A stretch of DNA of 64,000 nt, from assembly GCF_017744115.1 (NCBI RefSeq), contig NZ_JAGHQW010000022.1, positions 32,979 to 96,978 on the forward strand, in the 5' to 3' direction. Under the pieces are notes generated by a model that saw nothing but the letters and a program-made list of their open reading frames with translations, ran no database searches and had not been told where the DNA came from. The stretch comes from Salinisphaera sp. G21_0 (GTDB taxonomy: Bacteria; Pseudomonadota; Gammaproteobacteria; Pseudomonadales; Endozoicomonadaceae). A program made the translations under genes and the position numbers. Shown here in pieces: positions 18,359 through 27,288 of this stretch (positions within the stretch are counted from its first letter, which is position 1; each line of letters opens with the position of its first letter).

Positions 18359-18895
18359 TTAAATGCCTTCACGTCGGTTTCTGTGAGGATAGTGATGGCT
18401 TTGTGCCGGTACTGGCTGTGTATGCTGGTTTCGATTGAGTTCTACATTAGATGATATGACGGTGCGCAGTACTTGCACAGCTTGTTGATCAGGAAGAGAT
18501 GTAGCGAGTAAAAGGTCATCAACAAAGGGAATCTCGGTAAAACCCTGCTCCAGTAAAGCATCCGGACAGAATTGACGTAATTTTTCCGGAGTAGCTTGAA
18601 AGGTTGTCTGTTTATATTGAGTCACTTCTCTATAACAAACTGATATTGTTGGCTGGGACGGACTTGAAGGGCTGTCATCATTTGGCTGTGAAGTGGCCTG
18701 ATGCATGAAAGAAGTAGGTTGGGCTGATGCACACGGCAGACCGTTTGCAGTCTTGGGGGTTGTTGAAGAATGGCTTCGCTGGGTAGTAGGCGAAAATGGG
18801 GTTTGTTGAGGCCTGTCTGGCATCGATGTCTGCGAAAATTGGCCGGGCAATGGATATTCGCCTGACTGACCAAAATGGGAATTAAAATTATTCAT
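18359..18895 (-). CDS. Hypothetical Ser/Gln/Pro-rich protein
   Basis: Not recognised. 178 residues. The first 85 are low-complexity, rich in Ser, Thr, Pro and Gln, and likely disordered. Residues 86-150 look foldable (CYREVTQYKQTTFQATPEKLRQFCPDALLEQGFTEIPFVDDLL). The C-terminal 25 residues are rich in His, Gln and Arg. No signal peptide or membrane segment. Stands alone between gpmI and fklB; AAAGG lies about 11 bases before the ATG. A disordered N-terminus is common in secreted effectors, but nothing here proves that. Confidence 0.5.
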   Translation of the reverse strand: MNNFNSHFGQSGEYPLPGQFSQTSMPDRPQQTPFSPTTQRSHSSTTPKTANGLPCASAQPTSFMHQATSQPNDDSPSSPSQPTISVCYREVTQYKQTTFQATPEKLRQFCPDALLEQGFTEIPFVDDLLLATSLPDQQAVQVLRTVISSNVELNRNQHTQPVPAQSHHYPHRNRREGI

Positions 18896-19050
18896 CGGTA
18901 GCGTACCTTTAAATCTTTTATCAAGTTATTTCGGTCTCACGATCTTTACAAAGTACCATAATAGATGAATATTTATTTTTAGTTTGATTTTAAATTCGGA
19001 AAGAAACATTTATTTCTTTTGAAGTGGTTATCGAAGAAATGAGGAGTTGT

Positions 19051-19082
19051 TCAGATCCCTGTCATTAAAAACAGGGATCTGA
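19051..19082. terminator. Hairpin after fklB
   Basis: Perfect 12-bp stem TCAGATCCCTGT/ACAGGGATCTGA with an 8-base loop, 15 bases past the fklB stop. No long T run follows on the fklB strand, so its strength as a terminator is uncertain. Confidence 0.5.
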
Positions 19083-19096
19083 AAGGCCCTGATCGA

Positions 19097-19717
19097 TCAG
19101 GAAACAATAGCCAACAGTTCCACTTCAAAAACCAGCGTCGTGTATGGACCGATGGCTCCACCGGCTCCACGTTCACCATAAGCCAGGTGATAAGGAACAA
19201 ACAGCTTCCACTTGGAACCTGTGTTCATCATTTGCAGCGCTTCCGTCCAGCCGGCAATCACACCGGATACCGGAAATTCTGCAGGCTCTCCCCGTTGCAC
19301 GGAGCTGTCGAATACGGTTCCGTCAATCAGTGTGCCATGGTAATGGGTTCTTACCGTACTGGCCCGGGTTGGTTTTTCACCATCGCCTTCGGCCATTATT
19401 TCAAACTGCAGGCCGGATTCCGTGACCTGAACACCTTCACGTTTGGCATTTTCCGCCAGGAACTGCTCACCTTCGGCAGCAAGCACCCGAGCCTTTTCCG
19501 CTTCTTCTGCCTGCAGGCGTGTTTGCATTTCAGTAAAGGCTGCGTGCAGGTCTTCGTGGGCAACAACGCTTTCGACACCGTTCAGGGCATCTGCAAGGCC
19601 AGCCAGAACCGCATCAATCGATAAGCCCGCGATGGGGTTGGAGGCCAGCTGATCGCCCATCTGGCGACCAATACCGTAGCTGACCCGCTCTTCCATGGTT
19701 TGGTAAATATCAGACAT
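19097..19717 (-). CDS. fklB: FKBP-type peptidyl-prolyl cis-trans isomerase
   Basis: Proline isomerase that helps protein folding. An N-terminal dimerisation domain (1-95; YGIGRQMGDQL and a helical stretch) is followed by the FKBP domain (about 115-206): VRTHYHGTLIDGTVFDSS, GEPAEFPVSGVIAGWTEALQMM, KLFVPYHLAYGERGAG and TLVFEVELL. At 206 residues it matches FklB of E. coli in length and layout. No signal peptide, so it is probably cytoplasmic. Single-gene unit. Confidence 0.93.
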   Translation of the reverse strand: MSDIYQTMEERVSYGIGRQMGDQLASNPIAGLSIDAVLAGLADALNGVESVVAHEDLHAAFTEMQTRLQAEEAEKARVLAAEGEQFLAENAKREGVQVTESGLQFEIMAEGDGEKPTRASTVRTHYHGTLIDGTVFDSSVQRGEPAEFPVSGVIAGWTEALQMMNTGSKWKLFVPYHLAYGERGAGGAIGPYTTLVFEVELLAIVS

Positions 19718-19864
19718 TAATTATCAACTTCTATAGAAATTAAGCGCGGGAGTATAACACGATTAGCAGGCCATCCATTGATATCTGATGGTCAGATAAC
19801 TGTCTACAGTATGAGTTCATTTGGTTAATGGCCAATGTGTGCATATTATTTGGTTCAACCATTC

Positions 19865-22800
19865 TCAGGAGGCGGAATTGGCAGGCTCAATCATCGCGAT
19901 CAGTGCTTTGATAAAATCCCTCCCCTTGATCTGGTGATTATTCACAGGCGGATTGGTCAATAGCCAGCCGTTAACCCTGTGCTCAAAATCACGACGGCGA
20001 ACATGGTTACGCAATTTCATTTGCAGATTCTCCGTCAGTGCATGAAGGCGTTGTTGTTCCTGAAGCAGGTTCGTCAGGTCGTCAGGTTCCCGGGGGGGGG
20101 CAGCAGAGTGCAGGGCGATGAACTGTCTGGCTTTATTCAGGGTCAGCAGGGAGCGCATAAACAAGCCATAAATACGCTCATTGGGGCTTTCAGGATGATT
20201 AAAAAGAATGGTGCGGGGTATGGGAAATACCGTGCCTTTCTGCAATTTTTCAGTCAGTGGATCAAGGTTCTCAGCGAGGTATTCCAGCGTATTGTTCAGT
20301 AATCTGGTCTCTTCAGTAAACGGCAAACACCATACCGGCCGATCAACGCCGGAAACCTGAATGGCCGCTGCCTTTGCATCGGTTACTCTGTCATCAATAT
20401 TGACCTGGAGCCCCATTGCTTTCATGCCCAGATCACCGTCTTTCAGATCAATATTGTAGGCGTTTGGCAGTTTAATCGCCTGACACCCCGGGACTCGCCA
20501 GATGACGACACCCTGGGGAATGTCTGAATCCTTGTCGGTATTCAGTGCCCGCAGTTTTTCAACGAGCGTTTCGGCAGACACTTTTGTCGTGCAGATAATG
20601 TCAATATCATTAAATGATAAGCAGTGGTTCTGTAAAAAACGTGAGTATGAACCGGTAATCAGGATGGGTGGATTGGTATAAGAGTGGTTGATTTCCTGGA
20701 TAATCTCCAGAGCTTTCAGCGTGAGCCCATTTAACTGCGGAACCTGATTGTCAGAACACTCCGGCCCACCTGTTGCTGGCCGCTCTGTTGAACCGTGCTT
20801 TAGAGTTTGAGCCGCATTGACGGTAACTGCGGCAGACGTATTTTCTGTTTCTTTGAGGTATTCCTTAAGCTGAACAGGGTGTGGGGCTGCCCTGCCGGGA
20901 TTGATGGCGGATGGCGCTGGTGAGGCAGGGGCTGCATATTCACGTCGATTATAATTGGACCGCCCCGGAGCAATGGCATGCTCCTGTCTGATCATTAACT
21001 CATCCATCAGGTTGGCTGCGGAACTGTATTGTTCAAACCAGTAGCCCAGGGCATGGCGCAGGTTGCTTTCCCGGGGAAAACTCTGAAGGGACTCCAAAAC
21101 CTGATTCTTATGGACTTGTCGTCCATTAACAGGCCGTCCGGTGATACAGCAGTGTGCCAGGAAGAAAAAATACAGGCGTGAGTTCTGAAATGAGCACCTC
21201 AGTGTTTTGATGGATCGCAATACCTGTTCTGCTGACACGCTCCGATGATCAATGGTCAATTCATACTGCATAGCCATGAATTTCAATACACATTTCAGCC
21301 GCTTGTGCTGATCTTTAGCCGGTACGCTGTTTAAGATTTGCCAGGCCCTTTGAATGATCTCCTGATCTTCGTTGGCTTCATCGTACCACTGAGGTTGTTT
21401 CAACCTTTGCATCAGGTATTCAGCTTGCCTTGCAGAATGATTCCCGCGGGCTTTATCAAATGCTGCCAATACAATCTGGTTATCCAGGGTGTTGCCATTC
21501 ACTTCACTGGCATTCAATGCCAGCTGAGCATAAAAAATCGCACTTTCGAGCAACCAGTTGCCCCGTTCATAGGCCTTGATCACCGTATCCTGCCTGACCT
21601 TCTGGCCATTCAACAGCAGGCCTCTCAGGCAACATTGTTCCTTAAAGCGTACTAACCCGAGTTTTCCTTCCGGACTCTTCGGGAAGGCTCTGGCCACAGC
21701 ATCCGGCGTGACCGGCTGGCCATTCAACAGGATTCCCCTCAGGCAACATTTTTCCTTAAAGCGCGCCATCCCCAGTTGGCTTTCCGAAGTATTCGGGAAA
21801 TCCTTGACTACCGCATCCGGCGTGACCGGCTGGCCATTCAATACGATTCCCCTCAGGCAACACTGCTCCTTAAAGCGCGCTATCCCCAGTTTGCCTTCCG
21901 GACTATTTGGGAAACCCTTGACCACCTCTTCCGGTGTGACCCGCTGCCCCTTCAACCTCAGTCCCATCAGACAACATTGTGCCTTAAAGTGCGCTACGGC
22001 CAGTTTACTCTCAGGATTATCCGGGAAACCCTGAACGACACTATCCGGTGTGATCTGCTGGCCATTCAACAGCAGGCCACTCAGGCAACATTGTTCCTTA
22101 AAGTACGCTACGCCCAGTTTGCCCTCCTGACTATCCGGAAAATACTTAATCACTTCATCCACAGTGACCTGCCGACCATTAATCGGCATTCCCCTCAGAC
22201 AGCATTCCGCCTTGAAGCGTGCCAGAGCCAGCATTGCTTTAGAGGCCTCATAACCCTTAATCACTGCATCGGTTGTCACCTGTTGGCCATTCAACAGCAG
22301 CCCCTTCAGACAACAATGTTCTTTAAAGTGCGCTATCTCCAGTATTGCTTTAGCGGCCTGAAAATCTTTAATCACTGCGTCCGGTGTAACCCGTTGGCCG
22401 TTCAACATCAGGCCCTTCAGGCAACATTGTTCCTTGAAGCGTGCTATCCCCAGCCTACCTTCCGGACTATCCGGGAAATCCTTGACTACTGCCTCCGGTG
22501 TGACCTTCTGGCCATTCAATGCCAGGCCCATCAGGCAACATTGTTCCTTAAAGCGCGCTATCTCCAGTGTTGCCCTGACTGCCTGAAAATCCTTAATCAC
22601 TGCATCCGCAGTGACCGGCTGCCCGTTCAATGGCAGGTTGCTCAGGCAACACGACTCTTTAAAGCGCGCTAACGACAGTTTGCCTTCCCAGCTATCCGGA
22701 AAACCCTTAACCACCGCATCTGCTGTAACCGGCTGGCCATACAACGACAGTCTCCTGAGACAACATTCCTGCTTGAAGCGCGCTATCGCCAGTTTGCCTT

Positions 22801-24484
22801 CCGGACTAGCCGGGAAATCCTTAACCACTGCATTCGTTGAGACCTGTCGACCATTCACCGGTAGCGCTTTCAGGCAGCATTGCGCCCTAAAGTACGCTGC
22901 CCCCATTTTGCCTTCCGGATTATTCGGGAAATCCTTAATCACCGCATCCGGTGTGACCTGCTGGTCATTCAACGGCCAGCCATTCAGGCAACATATCGCT
23001 TTGAAGCGTGCCAGCTCCAGTCCTGCCCCGGCCACCTGAAAACTCTTGACTACGGCATCCGGTGTGACTGGCTGGCCATTTAATGGCAGGTTATTCAGAT
23101 AACATTGCTCTTTAAAGTACGATAGTTCTAATTTTGCCCCGGCCATCTGAAAATCCTTAACTACCGCATCCGCTGTGACCGGCTGGCCATTCACCGGCAG
23201 GCGGTTCAGACAGCATTGCGACTTAAAGCGCGCCAGCTCCAGTATTGCCCCGGTGGCCTGAAAATCCTTAATCACCTCGTCCGCTGTGACCGGCTGGCCA
23301 TTCAACCTCAGGCTTCTCAGGCAGCATTCTTCCTTGAAACGCGCTATCTCCAGTATTGCCTTGATGGCCTGAAAGTCATTAATCACCGCATCTGCTGTGA
23401 CCGGCTGGCCATGTAATGGCAGCTTCCTCAGGCAGCATTCCTCTTTGAAGCGAGCTATCCCCAATTTGCCTGCCGGACTATCCGGAAAACTCTTAATCAC
23501 CAGATCCGGTGTGACTGGCTGGCCATTCAATACCAGGCCATTCAGGCAGCATCGTTCTTTAAAACGCGCCAGCTCCAGTGTTGCCCCGGCTGCCTGGTAA
23601 CCCTTAACCACCGTATCCGCTGTGACCGGCCGCCCGTTTAACATCAGGCCCTTCTGGAAACATTGTTCCTTAAAACGGGCCAGCTCCAGTGTCGCTCCGG
23701 CTGCGTGATAATCCTGAACCACAGCTTCTGCTGTGACCGGCTGGCTATTCAATGGCAGGCCCTTCAGGCAACATCGCTCCTTCAGGCGCCCTATCTCCAG
23801 CATTGCTCTGGCTGCCTGATAATCCTTGATTACCTCATCCAGTAACACTGGTTTGCCATTCAACATCAGACCCTTCAGCGAACACAGCTCCTTAAAACGT
23901 GCCAGCTCCAGTGTTGCGTTGGCTCCCTGAAAATCCTTAATCACCGCATCCGGTGTCACCTGCTGGCCACGCAACGTAAGGCCCTGCAGGCAACATTCCG
24001 CTTTGAAGCGCGCCAGCGCAAGTATTGCCTTGATTGCCTGGAAATCCTTAACCACCGCATCCGGTGTCACCTTCTGGCCAAGCAACAACAGACCCTTCAG
24101 GCAACACTCTGACTTAAAGCGTGCTATCGCTAGTTTGCACTTATTGTTTCGATCCGGTTTTCGGTTGAATTCTTGAATGACCTGATCCGGCGACACTTTT
24201 CTGTTGCCAGCCAGCACGTTCTCCAAGCAGAGCCTTTGCAGGAAAAAGCCACTTCTGATCGACGTTGTATCATTGCTAAAGGCGGTAAGCACATCAGTAA
24301 CGGTAACTGTACGTCTTTGTAATTGTTTATTTTGCCAAAAGGCTTCTTCCAGTTGTCTGCCATAATCCGGGGTGGTGGCACTGCCTCTATAAGACTGACG
24401 GTTTGCGACTCTTTTACCGTTAAATGTACTTCTACTGCGATCAGAAGGCCTGGCTGAACCGGCTTCCCGGTTACCAGCAGACAC
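19865..24484 (-). CDS. Giant 37-residue-repeat protein with C-terminal nucleotidyltransferase-like domain
   Basis: Not a family I recognise. Residues about 110-1000 hold roughly 23 consecutive repeats of 37 or 38 residues with the pattern ARFKEQCCLxGLxLNGQPVT then xDAVVKDFxxxxxxLE, plus degenerate copies at both ends. Each unit looks like two helices, giving an alpha-solenoid. Nearly every unit has a Cys-Cys pair. After a helical linker (1000-1230), residues 1290-1460 contain ILITGSYSRF and SFNDIDIICTT, the G-S and D-x-D pattern of the nucleotidyltransferase superfamily. No signal peptide. The start is uncertain: nominal GTG at 24484, no ATG in frame nearby, and another open frame overlaps 24130-24495. 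Confidence 0.8.
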   Translation of the reverse strand: MSAGNREAGSARPSDRSRSTFNGKRVANRQSYRGSATTPDYGRQLEEAFWQNKQLQRRTVTVTDVLTAFSNDTTSIRSGFFLQRLCLENVLAGNRKVSPDQVIQEFNRKPDRNNKCKLAIARFKSECCLKGLLLLGQKVTPDAVVKDFQAIKAILALARFKAECCLQGLTLRGQQVTPDAVIKDFQGANATLELARFKELCSLKGLMLNGKPVLLDEVIKDYQAARAMLEIGRLKERCCLKGLPLNSQPVTAEAVVQDYHAAGATLELARFKEQCFQKGLMLNGRPVTADTVVKGYQAAGATLELARFKERCCLNGLVLNGQPVTPDLVIKSFPDSPAGKLGIARFKEECCLRKLPLHGQPVTADAVINDFQAIKAILEIARFKEECCLRSLRLNGQPVTADEVIKDFQATGAILELARFKSQCCLNRLPVNGQPVTADAVVKDFQMAGAKLELSYFKEQCYLNNLPLNGQPVTPDAVVKSFQVAGAGLELARFKAICCLNGWPLNDQQVTPDAVIKDFPNNPEGKMGAAYFRAQCCLKALPVNGRQVSTNAVVKDFPASPEGKLAIARFKQECCLRRLSLYGQPVTADAVVKGFPDSWEGKLSLARFKESCCLSNLPLNGQPVTADAVIKDFQAVRATLEIARFKEQCCLMGLALNGQKVTPEAVVKDFPDSPEGRLGIARFKEQCCLKGLMLNGQRVTPDAVIKDFQAAKAILEIAHFKEHCCLKGLLLNGQQVTTDAVIKGYEASKAMLALARFKAECCLRGMPINGRQVTVDEVIKYFPDSQEGKLGVAYFKEQCCLSGLLLNGQQITPDSVVQGFPDNPESKLAVAHFKAQCCLMGLRLKGQRVTPEEVVKGFPNSPEGKLGIARFKEQCCLRGIVLNGQPVTPDAVVKDFPNTSESQLGMARFKEKCCLRGILLNGQPVTPDAVARAFPKSPEGKLGLVRFKEQCCLRGLLLNGQKVRQDTVIKAYERGNWLLESAIFYAQLALNASEVNGNTLDNQIVLAAFDKARGNHSARQAEYLMQRLKQPQWYDEANEDQEIIQRAWQILNSVPAKDQHKRLKCVLKFMAMQYELTIDHRSVSAEQVLRSIKTLRCSFQNSRLYFFFLAHCCITGRPVNGRQVHKNQVLESLQSFPRESNLRHALGYWFEQYSSAANLMDELMIRQEHAIAPGRSNYNRREYAAPASPAPSAINPGRAAPHPVQLKEYLKETENTSAAVTVNAAQTLKHGSTERPATGGPECSDNQVPQLNGLTLKALEIIQEINHSYTNPPILITGSYSRFLQNHCLSFNDIDIICTTKVSAETLVEKLRALNTDKDSDIPQGVVIWRVPGCQAIKLPNAYNIDLKDGDLGMKAMGLQVNIDDRVTDAKAAAIQVSGVDRPVWCLPFTEETRLLNNTLEYLAENLDPLTEKLQKGTVFPIPRTILFNHPESPNERIYGLFMRSLLTLNKARQFIALHSAAPPREPDDLTNLLQEQQRLHALTENLQMKLRNHVRRRDFEHRVNGWLLTNPPVNNHQIKGRDFIKALIAMIEPANSAS
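21570..24150 (-). repeat. Tandem 111/114-bp coding repeats
   Basis: About 23 direct repeats, each around 111 or 114 bases, recognisable by the recurring GTGACCGGCTGGCCATTCAA block. They encode the 37/38-residue units of the giant protein. Units of 37 residues (ending like FQAAGATLE) and 38 residues (ending like FPDSPEGKLG) occur in runs, suggesting block duplication and recombination. Confidence 0.9.
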
Positions 24485-24583
24485 ACACTGGGCATAGGTT
24501 GATACCGTTGTTTTCAGAATAAAACCCTGAACAAAATTAGACTTTAAATACCGCCTTTGACCTCAAAATGATTATTAGGTTCA

Positions 24584-25540
24584 TCAGCCAACCTGTAAAA
24601 GTGCCATAAATGCTTTGTTGCCAAGCTCAACATCTAAAAACTGCACGACGCTGGCTGGCAATGACCTCACCACGCGATCTGCCCTGCCATCATAGCTCAG
24701 AGAAAGAAAATCATGGAGCAGATTGAGCATATTGCTGTTGGTCAGTGATGAACTGGTTCTTTTGCAGGATGCAAGCCTGGATGGACTGATTGACTTATGT
24801 TCCAGCCAATATCTTTCTTCAACCGTTTCAATACAGACAGAAAAAGCAATGAGTAAATTTTCTTCCTGCGCGGGATCAATCTCAACGAGACCCTGAAAAT
24901 TTTCAGATGGCAAGGAGCTGCCTAAAATCTGTTTGCCAAGGTCTTGAACTTTTTCCCCAAGATGTTCAGGACAGACGAGAAAGTTCCAGTATTCAATGAG
25001 GGATTGCTTGACCTCATGGTAAGGTGCCAGATGCTTAATCCCTGTTATTCCCCGATTGTGCAAAAATAATAAAAGATGGAGATAAACATAAACCGGCTCT
25101 CCAACTACTCCACCGAACTTTGCACCTAAACCGTCGATATGCTGCTTTCTGTTGTCAATAAGCTGAGAAAGTGAAGGAAGCTTGCCAAGTCGGGCCTCTG
25201 CAAAGATATTTTTCAGTACAGGAATACGAACATGATGTTTGTGATAACGCTCTATTTGATGAAAATCGGTTCCCGTAATTCTTTGCAGCTGAGCGATCTG
25301 ACCAACCAGCGAATTCAAATGACTTGGCAATGCCACCGCTGACACTCTGCTTGATGGAAAAACCTGATGTACTTCATAGGAACCAATAGTCCTTTCCGGT
25401 GCAGAAGCACTCATCCGGCTCTCTGCAAGACCGACTTCTGGTTGAGACCTTTTCCGGGAAGAGTCAACTAATGGAGGTTCTGACATCCGTTTTGCACCAG
25501 GAACCCGGTGCCCGACAGATGAGTGATAATGAGTATCCAT
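24584..25540 (-). CDS. Hypothetical protein
   Basis: Not recognised. 318 residues. The first 60 are polar and probably disordered (rich in Ser, Arg, Pro). The rest looks globular and mainly helical (LVGQIAQLQRITGTDFHQIERYHKHH, YVYLHLLLFLHNRG). No signal peptide or clear membrane span. Near residue 53 it has GSYEV, resembling GPYEV/GPYDV in the two paralogues at 27-30 kb, a faint hint of relation. Lies 100 bases upstream of the giant repeat gene on the same strand and may be co-transcribed. The 338-base gap to tcyP shows no gene. Confidence 0.6.
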   Translation of the reverse strand: MDTHYHSSVGHRVPGAKRMSEPPLVDSSRKRSQPEVGLAESRMSASAPERTIGSYEVHQVFPSSRVSAVALPSHLNSLVGQIAQLQRITGTDFHQIERYHKHHVRIPVLKNIFAEARLGKLPSLSQLIDNRKQHIDGLGAKFGGVVGEPVYVYLHLLLFLHNRGITGIKHLAPYHEVKQSLIEYWNFLVCPEHLGEKVQDLGKQILGSSLPSENFQGLVEIDPAQEENLLIAFSVCIETVEERYWLEHKSISPSRLASCKRTSSSLTNSNMLNLLHDFLSLSYDGRADRVVRSLPASVVQFLDVELGNKAFMALLQVG

Positions 25541-25878
25541 GATATTTAAGTTTCAATTGCCAGGGTTGTTGTCTTGAATTCCTTGCTCCCATGTAAATCC
25601 TTATCAACAGTGCCTATTCTAGACGACTCTGCTGCTTGACAAGTTCGCTGTCAGGGTTGGTAAATGACCAGGCTGCGTGTCCACAAGAGTTAACGTTCTA
25701 CATCTCTATTTGAGTGATGGCCAGCTTTCTACTGCTGGCAGTAGAACTCACCCTGTTTTATGAAACTAAAGTAATAGTTCTTATGTCTTAACTTAATACC
25801 CGGACCAAAATGCGGGCTGAGAGTATTTCCATACCGGGCTTCATTGATAACACCTGAAACAGGAAAGGACCAGGAACC

Positions 25879-27264
25879 ATGTCTTTAGCAGTACTGACCA
25901 ATATTTTCATCATGGTAGCGTTGCTCTATTTGCTCTACCGTTTCCAGAAACACTGCCTGCCGTTCAGCTGGCAGGTATTTATTGCCCTGGGTATGGGCGT
26001 GGGTTACGGAGCCTGTTTACAGCTTTTTTATGGTTACCCTTCTGAGACCCTGACCGAGTCCATCAACTGGTTCAATATTGTTGGTAACGGCTATGTCAGT
26101 CTGTTGAAGATGATTATTGTGCCCCTGGTCATGGTGTCCGTGATCTCGGTTATCCTGAAGCTGAAAGGTGCTGGCACCCTTGGCAGGATCAGTGGCTGGA
26201 TTCTGACATTGCTGATGGTCACCGTGTCTATTGCTGCTGCCATTGGTATTATTTTCGCCCTGGGCTTTGGTTTGAGTGCCGAGTCCATTACCTCCGGTGT
26301 TCGTGAAGCGGCTCGTGGGGAGCAGCTGCTAAACACGGTGACCAGGGTAGAAAACCTGTCAATTCCCTCCATGCTGATCAGTCTGATCCCTGCCAACCCG
26401 TTTATGGATATGACCGGAGCCCGGAGCACCTCCATTATCGGCGTGGTGATTTTCTCCGCTTTTATCGGTGTCGCGGCGCTGGGTCTGGATCCTGAGGAAC
26501 CTGAAGAGACCAGCCACTTTGAGCGAACCGTTCACGCTGTCCACGCTATTGTAATGCGTATCGTGACGATGGTATTGAATCTGACCCCCTTCGGTATTCT
26601 GGCCTTGATGACCAAAGTGGTGGCAGGCAGTAACGTCACCGACATACTGCAACTGCTTCAGTTTGTTATTGCCTCTTATGCAGCGCTGATTGCCGTGTTG
26701 GTGGTTCACCTGGTCATGATAACCATGGTGGGTGCCAACCCCATCCGGTTCATCAGGAAAACGTTGCCGGTACTGATCTTTGCCTTTACCTCCCGGAGCA
26801 GTGCGGGCACCATGCCGCTGACCATTCAGACTTTGACGAAGGGCCTCGGGGTTTCTGAAGGCGTGGCCAACTTTGCCGCATCTTTCGGTACCACGATTGG
26901 GCAGAATGGTTGTGCGGGCATTTATCCTGCCATGCTGGCCGTGATGATTGCCCCCACCGTGGGTATTGACCCAACCAGCCTCAGCTTTATTGGCACTCTG
27001 ATAGTGACCATCGCTATCGGCTCGTTTGGCGTGGCCGGAGTGGGTGGTGGCGCAACCTTTGCGGCACTGATTGTGCTCTCGGCCCTCGGCCTTCCTGTTG
27101 AATTGGCGGGCCTGTTAATTTCCATTGAGCCGGTGATTGATATGGGCCGGACTGTCGTCAATGTCAGTGGTGCCATTACCACCGGCTTTGTCAGTGGTCG
27201 AGCCATGGGTGAGGTGGATATGGAAACCTTCAACCGCAAGGCTTCCCTTGAACTGGATAAGTGA
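25879..27264 (+). CDS. tcyP: L-cystine:cation symporter TcyP-like
   Basis: Inner-membrane carrier of the dicarboxylate/amino acid:cation symporter family, predicted to import L-cystine. It follows the E. coli TcyP sequence closely: SINWFNIVGNGYVSLLKMIIVPLVM, LTPFGILALMTKVVAGSN, FAFTSRSSAGTMPL (the family serine-rich hairpin), FAASFGTTIGQNGCAGIYPAMLAVM, and GVAGVGGGATFAALIVL. About eight transmembrane helices; 461 residues, normal. AGGA precedes the ATG. Stands alone; its 3' end is 24 bases from the end of the convergent unknown gene. Confidence 0.92.
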   Translation: MSLAVLTNIFIMVALLYLLYRFQKHCLPFSWQVFIALGMGVGYGACLQLFYGYPSETLTESINWFNIVGNGYVSLLKMIIVPLVMVSVISVILKLKGAGTLGRISGWILTLLMVTVSIAAAIGIIFALGFGLSAESITSGVREAARGEQLLNTVTRVENLSIPSMLISLIPANPFMDMTGARSTSIIGVVIFSAFIGVAALGLDPEEPEETSHFERTVHAVHAIVMRIVTMVLNLTPFGILALMTKVVAGSNVTDILQLLQFVIASYAALIAVLVVHLVMITMVGANPIRFIRKTLPVLIFAFTSRSSAGTMPLTIQTLTKGLGVSEGVANFAASFGTTIGQNGCAGIYPAMLAVMIAPTVGIDPTSLSFIGTLIVTIAIGSFGVAGVGGGATFAALIVLSALGLPVELAGLLISIEPVIDMGRTVVNVSGAITTGFVSGRAMGEVDMETFNRKASLELDK

Positions 27265-27288
27265 ATGCTGTGGATTTTCTTCCGGGAA

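Noticed and set aside
21338..23845. Several antisense frames in the giant repeat gene
   Set aside because: They are repeat-shaped only because the coding strand repeats; sequence reads as low-complexity without start signals.
21570..24150. Regular spacing suggests a CRISPR array
   Set aside because: Units of 111/114 bases are direct coding repeats in one open frame, with no short palindromic repeat and unique spacer pattern.
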